A DNA stretch of 64,000 bases from Phytophthora colocasiae (GCA_018806915.1 JAGKQI010000100.1:744001-808000), one strand, 5' to 3'. Positions 1 through 12,226 are shown, numbered from the stretch's first letter. Program-made: numbers and translations. The notes: generated from the letters alone by a model not told the origin.

Positions 1-1
1 G

Positions 2-915
2 CGGCCCGGCCGCTTTCCTCGTCACACGACGGCAGTGGCTCCCGCCTCTCAGGCCACTATCCCTGCTTCGCAGGATGCTCCTTCAGTCTCCGAGGGAGAC
101 TCGCTGGCTGTGCCAGCCACGGACCAGAGCCTGAGCTCGGCTGCTAGTCCGTCAGCTTCTCACACTAGTGGTGAGAAGCGGGTGTCGACCGAGTGGTCGA
201 CCTCGAGCCCTTCGGGCGCCCCGATCTTCGCGATCAAAAGCGTCCACGACGTCAGGGCAGTCCTGCCTCAGGGACCCTTCAAACTCCCACGAGTTTTGGG
301 AATGAGGATATCCACGCCACTTCACCAGATACTGGTTTTGACTACGGTGGCGACGCCGCGCCATCAGGCGCTCCACGTGGTAGTGGGGAGTCCCCTGCTC
401 ATCGAGCAACGGCGGAGGAGGCCGATTCGCTGCGGAACGCCGTACTCGATGAGTGTGACGAGCGCTATTTGTCGCATCGCGCCTGGTACCAACTCGATCA
501 CTCGATCGGTACTCTCCGGAGTCAGACTCAGTCCCTTCAAGGGAACGTCGAGAGTGTTTGGCATTCGCATGCCCGTATCGCTCATGACATGGAGGAGATT
601 GAAAGCCGGATGGCTTGGCTCGAAGGTCCTCAGTCCCTGACTGCTCGCCTGCACCAGCAGGAGCTTCAGCTCGCTGAGTTGCGAGGTCAGGTGACGTTGC
701 TGCTGCAGATGACGCAGCCTGGGCACGTGTCGTCGGTGCCAGCGCCTCCGCGCTCACCCCGCGGGGTCCCGATATGGCTTAAGCAAGCCGACGTAGAACA
801 CCGGGTGTGTTCGCATCCGCTTTGGCAAGTCAAGCGTGTATGCCAGGCCCTTCTTGGCCACGACCGTAAATGGTCCGATGAAACGCGGACGCAATTTCGT
901 CTTAAAGACATTTGA
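2..915 (+). pseudogene. Antisense accessory ORF of chromovirus copy 1 (partial)
   Basis: A plus-strand reading frame runs opposite to pol. It encodes a Ser/Pro/Ala-rich segment followed by a predicted coiled coil at about 420-720, where charged and hydrophobic residues alternate (ARLHQQELQLAELRGQVTLL). Relative to copy 2 it lacks one C in the run near 222 and one C near 757. The frame therefore shifts once and reads past the stop used in copy 2. Beneath the coiled coil, the minus strand encodes only the low-complexity linker of pol. Function unknown. Confidence 0.5.
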
Positions 916-3900
916 CACTGCATGTGTAGGTAGGTTCTTAGCGTTTAATAAAACCTGGTCACCGACCTTAAATTCCCATACATTGCTTCTACCTTTTGTA
1001 TCCGCTTGTTCCTTCTGAACGTCTTGGCTTTCAGCCATCGCGTCACGTACACGGCGTAATACGCTCAATCTCACCGAGAGGAAGTCATCGACTTGTTTAC
1101 GCACAGCAGAAGGGCTGATATCAGCAAGCTCGGAGTCGAGCGACGGCACAGCCTCTCCCCCACCAAGCCCAAGGCTACCGCGTGGCGGAGTGAGCGGAAC
1201 GCGCGGGTGCGCAAGGCCGTTCACGTAGAACGGGGTGAAGCCTGTCGAGGCATGCACCGCATTGTTCATGGAGAACTCAACGAGAGGGAGCATAGCGCTC
1301 CAACGCTTCGGCGTTTCAGCGCATACGCTGCGGAGGATGTCCTCCAGAACGCGGTTCACGCGTTCGGTCTGACCGTCGGTCTGCGGATGGTCCGCCGTGG
1401 ACATGTCCAGTCGAGTGCCCAGCACCTTGAAGACGGACGTCCAGAAGTGACCCGTGAAACGGGGATCTCGATCCGAGACAATGGTCTCAGGCAGCCCATG
1501 CTGGCGGAAGACCCGATCGATGAAGATCGTCGCTGTACCAGCACCATCGACGGTGTCCGGCACAGCCGCTAGATGAGCCATCTTGCTCAGACGGTCAACA
1601 AAGACCACCACGCCCGTGTTGCCTGCCGAGTCCTTCGGCAGGCCAAACACAAAGTCCATACTTATGGACTGCCAACACCCAGAGGGTACAGGTAAGCTCG
1701 CCAAAGGCGCAGCCGCATGCGGCGAGGGTTTAACCCGCTGACACGTCTCGCACGTGCGCACATATGTGCTGACCCACTTGTACATCTTCGGCCACCAGTA
1801 CATGGAGCTCACCGGAGCCGTACGTCTTCTCGCGACCGAGGTGGCCGCCTGTGGGTGTGTCGTGAGCCTCATAGAGGATACGGTACTTCAGATCCTCATC
1901 GTGAGGAACTACCACTCGTGGTGAGTCATCCTGACCCGTGCTGTAGTACAGCAGACCGCCTTCCAGGCTGTAGCGTTGGAGTCTCGCCTTTAGGCGTCGT
2001 GACAGAGTCACCTTTGAGTCTTTAAACTCATCGCTCCCCAGAGCTTGGAGCAACGCGACACAAGAGTCGTCCTGAGCGTACGCTGCTCGAACCATGTCCG
2101 TCACGGACGACGTCACCGAGGTGACATGAGATAACTCATAGTCCGGGCGACGTGATAACGCGTCAGCGAGGACGTTCTGCCTGCCAGGCTTGTACTTCAC
2201 CTCGAAGTTATACTCCGCAAAGAAGGAGAGCCATCGGGCCATCCTCTGCGAGAGGTGAGGCGACTGCGTCGCTGTGCGTAGTGACGCATGATCCGTGTAG
2301 ATCACAAACGGCTTGGAGCCGAGCAGGTGAACCCTGAATTTGACGAGAGCGTACTTCATCGCAAGTAGCTCCTTGTCATGAACTGGATAGTTCTTCTCAG
2401 CAGCCTTGAGCTGTCGCGACTCAAACGCAATGACGCGTTCGCGCCCTTCGGCGTCCGCTTGTAGCAAAGCACTGCCGATGGCAAAGTCCGAGGCGTCACA
2501 GACGACAATAAACGGACGAGCGGGGTCTGGCAGCGCCAGTATCGGTGCCTGAAGCAGGCTATCCTTGATACAAGTGAACGCATTCTCGTGCTCGGCACGC
2601 CATACCCACTCGGCATCCTTCTTAAGGAGATCCGTCAGTGGCCGAGCCAACTCAGCGTAGTTCTCGCTGTACTTGTGCAAGTAGTTGGCCAAACCCAGCC
2701 ACTTACGCAAGTCCTTCTGGTTCAAGGGAACCGGCCAATCCACAATGGCCTTGACCTTGCTGGATCAGCACGAAGGCCATGCTTCCCAATGAAGCACCCT
2801 AGGAAGGGGATTTCTTCCGCGCCAAAGACGCACTTGTCTGCGTTGGCGTACAGCTTGTTCGTGCGCATGCACTCGAGCACAGCTCTCACGTGTTCCACGC
2901 ACCTCAACGTCAGTCTTGCCGTGTTCGGCCTGACTGTGGACGAACACGTCGTCAAAGTACGTTTGTGCGAATGCCCGTAGGGGCCTGAACAGCTGCGTCA
3001 CTAGACGATTGAACGTTGCGGGCGCGTTCGAGAGCCCTTGGGGCATGACGAGCCACTCCCAGAGCATACCGCTCAGTGCTCACCGCTGTAAGCGGAATAT
3101 CACTGGCTCGCATGAGCAGCTGATAGTACCCATCGACTAAGTCGAGTGCACTGTACATGGTGCAACCCACCATGTTGTTCTGAAGAACATCCTTCCTAGG
3201 AATCGGCGTCTGCGCCGGAATCGTGGCAGTGTTGAGCTTGTTAAAAGCGTGAACGATACGCCACTTGCCATTCGGCTTTCTGACACAGAACGTTGGCGCG
3301 GAATGCGGAGACTTGCTCGCGCACGAGACCCGCCGCGTGCTTCGCACGGAAGAAGGCGTCAATGACGTCGCATTGCTCTTTAGGAAGAGGCCACTGTCGG
3401 GTCACGCAGTACTTAGTTCCGGGAACTAAGTCGATCTCATGACGAACGCCTCGGTCGGGAGGCAGGCCACTCGGTGGTTCCTTCTGAGACAACGTCTCCA
3501 TATTCCTTCAGCAAGGAGTGGAAGGGATCCGAGGGATTCTTGAGGATCTCCGATCCACTCCTGGCGTTCAACGCCTTCTTGACTTCGGCCAAGACGGACT
3601 CGTCAACGAGGGACGACGAGTTTAACTCCTCCTCAGGTCGAACGATGACCACCTCGGCGAATTCGCCAGCCTTCAAGGCATCGCCAAAGTCGGCGAAGGA
3701 CATCTCTTCTAGCTCAAGGAGCTTGTCAACACTTGGCAAGTCGTCCAGCAGGACACTGCCTTCGGCACTACCGCCCACTCCATCAACCAGAGTGTATAGC
3801 TGCCCACAGCCCTCCGGTGCGTCGGCACTTGACGTCACGGATGACTCAGACGCAGAGCGTCTCGCCCGAAGGGCCTTACGACGTCTTCGCCTAGCCGAAG

Positions 3901-4929
3901 ATCGTCTACTCGACGGAGTACGTGCCGTCGCACAAGTTTCGGCCTCTCTCGGCCCAGTGTCAGGGACACTCAGCGATCCACTCGGTCGACGACCGATGCC
4001 GCTCAGCGGAGTACGTGCCGCTGCACAATCAATGACCGTAACAGGTCCAGTGTCAGAGACACTCAGCGATCGACTTGGTCCACGACCAGTATCACTCGAC
4101 GGAGTACGTGCCGCCCCACAGTTCACGGCCTGGTAAGGCCCGATGCCATCGGCATCCAGTGACGGTCCATGACCGGCGTCACTCGGGTTACGTGAGCTTT
4201 GCCCACACGTTGACTCACTGCCAACCAGCGCTATGCGCTCAACAGGGCTGCGATCCTCGCACTCGGTGCTGTCCACTAACTCGGACACACCGACTTCCAG
4301 CATCATTGCCGACTCGGCTCGATGCTCGCGCCAATAGCGCTTCTGCTTCCTAGCAGAGGTGGGTTCATGACTCGCCAAAGCTCCACTAGGAGAGAAGTGC
4401 GTAGCACCTAAGGTCTTCGACCTCCAGTCGATCCATGGCTCGTGGCGCTCCAGCCACGCCATACCAAGGATGAGGTCGTACCTCGAATCCAGGTCCAAGA
4501 CCAAGCAGCGTTCCACGCTGTCGAAGTCCAGGAACTTCAGCCGTAGGTCCATGGGGACCTTGGCTGCCGTGACACGGACGCCCGTCGCTAGACGGACAGT
4601 GACGGTGTCACCTCTTCGCGCTCGAAGCGCCTCAGCATATTGCTGACTACCTCAACGGTGGAGCGTCTGACGTAGTTGCCAGACGCTCCTGAATCGATCA
4701 ACACGATCCACGGCTTCTCGAAGCCCTTCACGTCCACATGGACGACCAGCAAGCCCTGCTTGCTCACACGTTCCGTGTTCAAGAGCACGGAGCTCTTCGG
4801 GGCTGAGCCCCAGTGCCTCTCACGCACTGCAGAACTCAGTTCTTCCCCAGTAGACCGCCCCGCGTCTACTGGGAGCCGTCGTTTCCCTGGGCAGAGCCCA
4901 AAGCGGGACCTGCGATAGGTTGCGGCCAT
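152..4929 (-). pseudogene. pol: Gypsy pol, copy 1: protease, RT, RNase H, integrase, chromodomain (frameshifted)
   Basis: Read from right to left the domains are: an aspartic protease with LIDSGASGNYV near 4690; a Ser/Thr-rich spacer; reverse transcriptase with YFDDVF near 2960; RNase H with FIVVCDASDFAIGSAL near 2500; an integrase zinc finger and DDE core (DFVFGLPKD, IVSDRDPRFTG, HPQTDGQTERVNR) at 1850-1300; the GPF-type C-terminal module near 830; and a chromodomain (YHVERLMARRR, YLVKWRGYPHSQNSWE) at about 270-390. The frame breaks near 4640, 3480, 3320, 3080, 2760 and 1820. Most breaks are one- or two-base indels relative to copy 2, so decay and sequencing error cannot be separated. Confidence 0.9.
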
Positions 4930-5836
4930 TCTGGCCGGCGCGCTCTTTGCGCAGAGGGCAGTTGGGCCTCAGGTGTGTGGGACTACCACACGTGTAGCAC
5001 CGACGAGTGCTCATACGCTGCACCGCAGCTCGTAGCTCGGCTACTTCATCTTCAGCATAGCTGAGGTCCATGGGTTCGGGTCCACCGGACCCTGTGCTAT
5101 TAGCACCGACCCTCGACAACTTAAAGTTGTGTTCAGCATTCAATGCCACGCTAACAGCGTCCTCGAAGGTGCGAGGATTCTGACGGAATGCCTCCGTCCT
5201 GGCCACGCCAGCTCTCAGACCTTCCATGAAGATAGTCACAGTGACCACCTCAGGTAGAGGATCGGCAGCCATGCCGGCAATGAGCGTGCGCAGCTCTTGG
5301 ACATAGTCCACCAGGTCCTTCTTGCCCTGTCGGCAAGCGAGGAAGCGTGACCGCACGCGATACGCCTGGTTAGGTGGAGCAAATACTTGCGTAAGTTTGG
5401 CCTTAAGCTCACCCCAAGTGGGGAAGGCCATTTCTACCGACGTCCCAGACGTCAAGGCCCATTCTCGTGCTCGACCTTCGAGCTTAGAGATGGCGAACGC
5501 CACGCGTTGGCCTTCCAACTGGAGCATAGCGGCCCCCATGGCCATCTCGACCTCTCGGGTCCACAATAGGAGGTTCTCTCCTTCGTGCCCGTGAAAGGTC
5601 TTCACGCTGAGCGTGACGGGCTTAGCTCTCGGAGCGGGATTAACTCCTTTTACATTCCGCTGAATGTGCTCAACGAGAGCGTTCTCGTGCGAGGCAAATG
5701 CCTCCAGGCGCGCGTTGACGGCCTCCGGCCCTTGAGACGCAAGGTGCGCCATACCTTCAGGGCCCAGCAAGGACGTAAGCTTGTTAAGCGTGTCCCGCTG
5801 ACTCGGAGTCAAGTGAGCGTATGCTTCTGGCTCCAT
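4820..5836 (-). CDS. gag: Gypsy Gag, copy 1
   Basis: Gag nucleocapsid polyprotein of about 339 residues, starting at the ATG at 5836. The central region is a retrotransposon Gag domain ([36 protein letters not shown]). A CCHC zinc knuckle, [14 protein letters not shown] (C-X2-C-X4-H-X4-C), lies near 4970-5015. The C-terminal tail after the knuckle differs from copy 2 because of a small indel near 4917, so this copy reads about 20 residues further. Pol follows in another frame. In the element it would package the RNA and form virus-like particles in the cytoplasm. Confidence 0.88.
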   Translation of the reverse strand: MEPEAYAHLTPSQRDTLNKLTSLLGPEGMAHLASQGPEAVNARLEAFASHENALVEHIQRNVKGVNPAPRAKPVTLSVKTFHGHEGENLLLWTREVEMAMGAAMLQLEGQRVAFAISKLEGRAREWALTSGTSVEMAFPTWGELKAKLTQVFAPPNQAYRVRSRFLACRQGKKDLVDYVQELRTLIAGMAADPLPEVVTVTIFMEGLRAGVARTEAFRQNPRTFEDAVSVALNAEHNFKLSRVGANSTGSGGPEPMDLSYAEDEVAELRAAVQRMSTRRCYTCGSPTHLRPNCPLRKERAGQNGRNLSQVPLWALPRETTAPSRRGAVYWGRTEFCSA

Positions 5837-5893
5837 TCTCACAGAGAAACAGTCTTCAACTCAGGAGTTGGATTGACTACAAGTGCTACCAGA

Positions 5894-6305
5894 TGCAGCG
5901 GGGCTGCGTAGGTGTGCACGGCACAGAGGAAGTTGGGTTGACTCGTAGAGTCCTGCTTGCAAGGCACTAGCCTTCGGTTCTATACAAGAACCAAGTAGTC
6001 CACTAAATACGGGACTCTCACAATCAGTGTCCCTATAATAAAGGAACTAACACTAATTATGTAAAATGCAAACTGATTTTTATTTATTTTATTGCCCTAA
6101 TCCTGAATGTAACGGATTTAGTATCTAACATACTAAATCCTAATCAAATGTAATGTGTGGCTCTGAGCTAACAGCCAGCAACTGGCTACATATGTGACGT
6201 GTGAGAAACACTATGTGTTGTACACGGATCTGTGACTTGTGACCTGGATGGTGTATACCACACCTATTGTAGCCAAGGCGCGCAGCGCCGTGTAACCCCG
6301 TTACA
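5894..6305 (-). repeat. LTR (412 bp), 5' LTR of chromovirus copy 1
   Basis: It is 412 bp, with TG/CA ends on either strand. It is the same as the two LTRs of copy 2 except for one visible substitution near 6190 (catatg against catgtg). The element-sense start carries the palindrome GTAACGGGGTTAC. Confidence 0.95.
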
Positions 6306-7110
6306 GCACTCTATCCAGTTTACTCTGGTGGTCACGCTCCGCAGCTCCATTTTCCTCTGGACTGTAAGTGTTAGATTTCTGAAAGACAATACCTTTTCCT
6401 TTCAGAAGTTCTTGAATGCAGCATTCACAAACTCAGTGCCACCGTCGGAGCGGATCCGACGTATTGTGAATTTCCCTTCAAGTTCTAGCTACAGTAGAAG
6501 CTCCTCTACTTTTTCATAGACTTCTTTCTTATCGCGTAGGACAAATGTCCATCTCCACGACGTATTGTCATCAATTATACTCAGGAAGTACTTGATTCTT
6601 CCTGAACTCCCATACACACCCATGGTTTTCATAGGTCCATTTGTATCCATATGAATGGTACTGATAGGTTGTTCGTCTCTCGAACCCTTCATATTGCGGT
6701 AGGACATTCTCCGCTTCTTCATCTCTGCACATGTTAAACAAAAGAACAGGACTTTACTGAGTCCAGTAGCTGATAACATAGGCATCCCGCCTACCAGCTT
6801 TTTGTTAAGCATTTCGATGACTGTGTCTTTATTTAGGTGACCAAGTTTCACATGCCACTCCTGCAATATTCTCTCATATCTCCCAATCTCTAGGTTTGAT
6901 AGTGGTTTGCAGGGTTTTGATTTGACAGCATTACAGAAATCTTGCCGTTCTATTAACGTTTTATCCTGCAAATAGTATGCTCCATTTATCGCTTTTGCAA
7001 CAAACACAAGTTCATTGTCATAAAGCACAAATTTGAACTTCCCGCAAAGTGAACCAAAAATTTGGTACCCACTGCGTCTGAGCCAGAACTCGCTCAGAAT
7101 GTTCGAGGAT
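6306..7110 (-). pseudogene. Ty1/copia integrase fragment
   Basis: A minus-strand fragment covers the GAG-pre-integrase zinc finger (WHVKLGHLNKDTV, then FFCLTCAEMKKRRMS) and the first part of the integrase core (IHMDTNGPMKTMGVYGSSG, then IRSDGGTEFVNAAF and YSPEENGAAERD). It contains a TAG near 6492, a TGA near 6412 and a frameshift, so it is decayed. The chromovirus LTR cuts it at 6305/6306. It is 5'-truncated near 7110. Its protein differs from the copia element at 16498-29598, so it is another family. Confidence 0.85.
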
Positions 7111-7427
7111 GGACGTTAGGGTTCGGTGATTTTCTGTAAGGTGGCTCGAATGTCGCTGGAATATTAATTAAGAAACTAACCCTAAATGTTGTTGCTGTAA
7201 CCCGTAGAATTCTACGTTTACTTAGTTGATGTATCCAGAGAGGTAAGGACATGCATTAACTGCGCTGGAGTACTAGTAAGCTGCAGTGACTTCATAAACA
7301 CCTTTCGTTCCTCTTCAAGTTGAAGTAAGGTCATTTTTGACAAGTAAACACTCGCCCTGCTCAAGTATGCCTGTCCTCATTATCCATCTCGATTTGAAGC
7401 CGACACTACATCGAACCAATTCTGACG
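7111..7427. other. Non-coding stretch upstream of the acyl-CoA oxidase pseudogene
   Basis: I see no coding potential or repeat here. It presumably includes the former promoter and 5' leader of the acyl-CoA oxidase pseudogene, whose ATG is at 7428. Confidence 0.4.
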
Positions 7428-8075
7428 ATGTCCATGGAGTTGAAGGATTTAGCTCCTTTGCTACTGAAGAACGAGCGCGCTTCGAGTGCAATTGATGTCG
7501 AGTTACTGACCAACACTCTCCGAGGTGGTCACGCTGCCAATGTCCGCCGTAAAGAGGCTGAAGCTGCAATCTCGAGGCATTTGATTCTCTCCAAACGAGA
7601 AGCAGCTTTCCAGAGCCATTCACAACGGTATGAAACTGCTCTAGAGAAGACGTACCACTACGTGAAGCTCATTCAGAGCAACAAAGTGGACAGTGAAGAC
7701 GAGCAGATCATGTACGATGCTATCGGCAAAAAACTCCCGATCCAAGTGCACCGATCCATGTTCATTCCGACACTGGAGAACCAAGCGGACGATGAACAAC
7801 AAGCACATTGGTTGCCACTGGCCACGTCCTATCGTATCCTTGGTGCTTACGCTCAAACGGAATTGGGTCATGGTTCTAATGTCCAAGGACTGGAAACAAC
7901 TGCCATCTACGATAAGAAGACGCAGGAATTCACCATCAACTCCCCCACTTTAACCAGTCGCAAGTGGTGGCCTGGAGGTCTTGGAAAAACAGCTACGCAT
8001 ACTGTCGTTCATGCTCAACTTCGGATTGAAGGAGAACACAAAGGTGTGCAAGCTTTCATTGTGCCTTTGAGGTCG

Positions 8076-8092
8076 TTAACCCCTCCAACCCG
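8076..8092. repeat. PB1 left end: TTAA target site plus terminal inverted repeat
   Basis: TTAA at 8076-8079 is followed by CCCCTCCAACCCG (8080-8092). The same 13 bases occur inverted at 12210-12222. TTAA followed by CCC is the expected boundary for piggyBac-superfamily elements. Confidence 0.95.
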
Positions 8093-8097
8093 ACGTG

Positions 8098-8140
8098 CTG
8101 CATAATGCAGTTTATTTTTTTTTCATGAACTGCATTATGC
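8098..8140. repeat. PB1 left subterminal palindromes
   Basis: CTGCATAATGCAG (8098-8110) and CTGCATTATGC (8130-8140) form an inverted pair about 6 bp inside the terminal repeat. Related CTGCAT motifs recur in PB1 introns and near its right end. They are candidate transposase-binding sites. Confidence 0.6.
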
Positions 8141-8432
8141 TACATAAGAGCAATTTAGACTTGAAATTTGTATTGAGCGTATTTTCCCTCGCCAGCGGGT
8201 ATACAAACTTTAAGATAAGCGATCTTGGCAAAATGATCTTTTTCTGTTACATAACCGAAACCTGATCAGTCTTCTGGCAAGAGATAGTCGCTCATATTTT
8301 AGAAAATTGAGAAAAACGATTTTGATGCGCATCAGCAGATTTGACAGGTAACGGCTGACAGCCACACGCTGACGGAGGGATATTTTTTCCATTCGAGATT
8401 TTGCACGCCTAGGACACAAGTGGAGACCCAAG

Positions 8433-11400
8433 ATGGTGCGATCCCGACACAAACAAGTTCGTGACGCCGACGTGACGTCGCGTGACCTTTCCTGGAGGTC
8501 GGTGTGGCGTGAGTTGAGAGACCAAGGCTGGACTAACAAGCGTCCTTCAAGCCGTGGCCTTGACGACAGATATCGCTACGTCCGTCCCGGATGCAACCCC
8601 GACGGAGTCGACGTTTTCCTTGGAGAAAAAGCAGTGCTGGAGTATTATGCGAACAGTAAGGTACTGTAGTGATGTTATTATCAATTGGAAACTAACGTTA
8701 CATGTTTACATGTACAGTGCTACGTACTCGAGCGCGAGCGTCCAGCCTTCCTTCCCGTGGTGATGCTGAGCTGACGCGCGCTGCTCAAGTCGTTCGCGAA
8801 TCCTACGGCCACCTTTTTGAAGATACAAGTTGTCGCAACGAAGCTGGGAGTGTACCACAGCCTCCACAACCATCTCAAATGCTTTCACCGCCTCGAAGTG
8901 CACCTCCTAATGTTCCTGCAAGTGCCCCAACAACCCCACCGTCTAGTCCTGGAGCAGGTCGACGGTCTTCGCGCTCTACGCGGCGCTCATTGGCTGATAC
9001 TGAGAGTCCTATGGCGGCTACACCTCCGCCAAACACGACACTGATTGCTACGTCACCTCACGTCAGCGTTGGTAGTCCGGACAACTTGGACGAAGACTCC
9101 GAGCTTGAAGCCGTGGAGACTGTGAACGATGTATCGATGGATTCGGCCGAGGAAGGAAGCGATTACCAGCCTGGTACGTTTCTATTATGCTGCATATAGT
9201 GCTGCATATAATGCTGCATTTCGCTGATTTGTATTGTTCGATGCTTTGTAGATGGTAGTGTTGGAGATGGAGTTGACGATGAAGATGGAGGAATGAGCAG
9301 TGAGCTACTTGTTGATAAAGACGACTCGCTCAATACGGTGTGTGATGGTGACGACTCTGCCGAGTATGCTGCCATGGATTCTGGTGATGATGCGGCTAAA
9401 GACGACTTGGCTATGGATGAAGACAGTGGAGAAGATGGCGAATGCGCTGATACGCACATTCCAGCTGATGAAGATGAATCTGAAGCTTCGGAGACTGAGA
9501 TTGCCGCTGAAGTTCTGTTCGCGGAGCAATTCCTGGATAGTTTTGGAGGAGAGGACGCAGTGTTAGCTGGAAACCTCAAGAACGATGTTCTACGTGAAAT
9601 GGCTGCGACTGGTTGGGAAGATGTGGAGGAACCAGATACGTTTGACTACATGAACACGCCGTACGAGCCGGTGGACAACACACGAAGCTACCCTGGGCTA
9701 CGGCAAGGGTATTCGGGCCCTACAGCTGACGCACTGCGCAATGCTGACTCTCCGCTTGCGCTTTTTTTTTCTTTCTACCTGTAGTGCTGTGGCAGCACAT
9801 TGCGGTGTGCTCAAACGAGTATGGGCGTGAAATGGCACCCTTTCGTGTTGGTGAAAGGTACAAACGCTACCGTAGCAAGTTCCGGCTCAATCCTCAACTA
9901 CCGAAGAAGACCAAGCGAGACATCCAGACAGAGCTAGAAGGCGTGAAACCGATACAACCTCACGAGCTTTGTCGCTTTATCGGCCTCCTAATTGCACGCA
10001 CGATTGCCCCCAACCGCGAAAAACTTGCAAACCATTGGAAAACTACTGATGAAGGCGGTATTCCACGTGGAGCGTTTGGATCCGTGCTGCGTCGCGATAG
10101 ATTTATGGAGATTTCTCGAAACCTACATTTCAATCCGAACTCTGATCCGAGGGCGGTCACAGATAGAGCATGGAAGATTCGCAAAGTTGTGGAAGTTCTA
10201 CAAAATACATTTGAGCGAGGCTATGTGGCTCCAGCACACTTGGCTTTTGATGAAGCGATGCTTCCTAGCCGCTCGTCATTCAACAAGATGCGTGTCTACA
10301 TGAAAGACAAACCCCATAAGTGGGGGACGAAGCTCTTTATGCTGTGCAGTGCGGTGACCGCCTACTGCATCAGGTATTTTTTTTTGGTTCTAAGTTTTTC
10401 TTATGCTGAATTATGCAGACTAAAGCTGAATATTTTGCTATGTGTATGCTGTTTAATGCAGGTTCGAGGTTTACTGCGGTAAGAAACAGCACTCCAGTGA
10501 TGCACACAACACAGATATGAAGTCAGGTCCTGCTGCAGTAGTCCGCAATCTCCTCGCTGTGTTTGGGCCAGATTCCCGGATGAATGGAATGAGGCTTGTT
10601 GTCGTGGATCGGTTCTATACGTCAGTGGCATTGGCAATTCAATTGCTGCTCATGGGATTCTACTGTGTTGGGACTATTATGACGAACCGGCTGGGCTATT
10701 GCAAAGGAGTCATTGAAAAAATGAAATCTAGACCTGCTACAATTGCTCGCGGAGCTTTCAAAGTTTCAAGATAAAGTTAGTGCCAAACATGACTGCTGTT
10801 ATCTGGTGGGACGCGCGTCCGGTTCACTTCCTGTGCACTGGCGAGAGTCTAGAGGTGGATCGTGTTGCTCGCCAAGAATTCGCAGATAAAGTCGAAGTTC
10901 CTTGCCCACGCGTCGTGAAGGACTACCACGCCTTCATGGGGGGCGTGGATGTCCACGACCAGTTACGTTTGCAGCGGTAATCTATTCAGAAGGCCGTGCG
11001 GTTCAAAAAATACTACAAGTCGCTGGTGTTGGGATTAATTGATCTAGCAATTGTGAATGGCTACATAGTCCACAAAGCCTACCACAAGCAGAAGTCGTCT
11101 CGCCCATTGACGCATATGAAGTACATGAAGAAGCTGCATTTGCAGCTCTCGCAGCTGCAGGCGTCCGACATGTATGAAGGCAACACGTTTGGTACTCACG
11201 AATCCTCACAAGGCGCTTCCATTCCAGGATCTGGAGGTATGCAAACTACTCACGCTGTCCACCAGCTTGATGAGTGGCGGAATACGACGACGCAGCCGAA
11301 GCGCCGACAGCCCGCGTGCAAAGTCTGCTCGCTTCTCCGTGTTGCGGACAAACGAGCGACAACAACATCGTTCTTTTGTCAAGAATGCAGCAGCTCGGGA

Positions 11401-11643
11401 CCAATGTTCCTGTGTATGAAGCCGCGCCGACAGATCCGTGGAGTAGCAATGACATGCTGGGATATCTGGCACCGTGAATGGGTGAACGGCAAGTTGGTTC
11501 CGGTCGACACTGGTAGAAATATCAGAGTGCGTCGAGCTGCAGACACGTCGACTGGAGCTCCGTCAACGCCTGGAACGCCTGTCACGCCTCTCACACCACT
11601 GGATCCGGCTAGTAGAGGAAAGCGACGTAGGATGGACTATTAG
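8433..11643 (+). pseudogene. PB1 transposase (DDE_Tnp_1_7 type), multi-exon, damaged
   Basis: Cut-and-paste transposase of the piggyBac superfamily. Exons I can place are 8433-8655, 8718-9173, 9252 to about 9708, 9785-10373 and 10462 onward, with GT-AG introns of 62-88 nt. The exon 3/4 junction does not quite keep frame. The N-terminal module (WRELRDQGWTNKRP, DDRYRYVRPGCNP) is shared with PB2. An acidic, Ser/Pro-rich spacer follows, then the catalytic core with Asp codons at 10249 (LAFDEA), 10607 (VVVDRFYTS) and 10948 (GGVDVHDQ). A C-terminal Cys-rich domain (CKVCSLLRV, FFCQECSSSG, CWDIWH) completes it. A frameshift near 10770 and an in-frame TAA at 10978 (LQR-stop-SIQKAV, where the reading continues well) break the protein. 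Confidence 0.88.
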
Positions 11644-12025
11644 CTGGTAAACTGCATTGTTGTGTTTGGCGTAACTCAAAATAAAAACTTTGAGTAGAAT
11701 ATATGCAGTCTAAGATATCAGGATGGTTACTTGCGCGAACGTCCCGCACAAGGTATTGCTTGCTCATCTGAGACTGTGAGCAATCCATCTGACTCTTTTG
11801 TCAGCTGGTCTTTTCACTTGATTTGAGTATACGTTCCTCGAGCTGCCAGCACAGAATCATCTGATGGCGTTACTTTCTGTGGGTGACCCCCCATCGGACA
11901 CTATGACACTTTGTATGGGAAGTTTTCACCTCGAAATTTCTAAAAATGAAAACTCTACCAAATGCATAGACCGATGCGAATGACTCGTATCTGTACAGTG
12001 TCTGTCTATTACCGGTCCTGTAATG

Positions 12026-12038
12026 CTGCATTATGCAG
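12026..12038. repeat. PB1 right subterminal palindrome
   Basis: CTGCATTATGCAG matches the left subterminal motif of PB1. It lies about 185 bp from the right end, and a weaker TTGCATATGCAA copy lies near 12176-12187. Confidence 0.5.
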
Positions 12039-12209
12039 ACTGTCCAGGTCAATTCAGCTCCCAATATGCGCCTTATGAACAGTTTAGTCTGGTCCTTACC
12101 CATTCACGACTGACTTTACCCCGTTTCCCGCCAGTGGCCCAACCCTTTATATACAAACATCAAGTCATGGTAAGTTGCATATGCAATTTAAAAAAAACAA
12201 AAATCGCTC

Positions 12210-12226
12210 CGGGTTGGAGGGGTTAA
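12210..12226. repeat. PB1 right end: terminal inverted repeat plus TTAA
   Basis: CGGGTTGGAGGGG (12210-12222) is the exact inverse of the left terminal repeat and is followed by TTAA at 12223-12226. Confidence 0.95.

Larger units (their letters stand above)
1..6305 (-). mobile_element. Ty3/gypsy chromovirus, copy 1 (truncated by window edge)
   Basis: This is a minus-strand LTR retrotransposon. Its 5' LTR is at 5894-6305, followed by gag, protease, reverse transcriptase, RNase H, integrase and a chromodomain running down to about position 150. The 3' LTR lies off the left edge. The second copy at 17832-25697 is nearly identical and shows that about 1.6 kb of this copy is missing. It sits inside a copia integrase fragment that starts at 6306. 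The five bases after the LTR are gcact, but the matching target duplication is outside the window. Copies 1 and 2 differ mostly by single-base indels in short homopolymers. Confidence 0.93.
8080..12222 (+). mobile_element. piggyBac-like DNA transposon PB1 (4,143 bp)
   Basis: Perfect 13-bp terminal inverted repeats are flanked by TTAA duplications (8076-8079 and 12223-12226). Inside is one multi-exon transposase gene in the plus orientation. CTGCATTATGCAG-type palindromes lie close to both ends. The 11644-12222 stretch is non-coding and AT-rich. The target gene is an acyl-CoA oxidase, which the insertion disrupts. Perfect ends and a clean target duplication suggest a fairly recent insertion, although the transposase is damaged. 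Confidence 0.95.

Noticed and set aside
1093..1572. Plus-strand ORFs of 90-160 codons across the chromovirus pol (for example 1093-1572, 5585-5911)
   Set aside because: They are mirror frames of integrase and Gag with no independent features. Only the frame near the 3' LTR shows a structured pattern.
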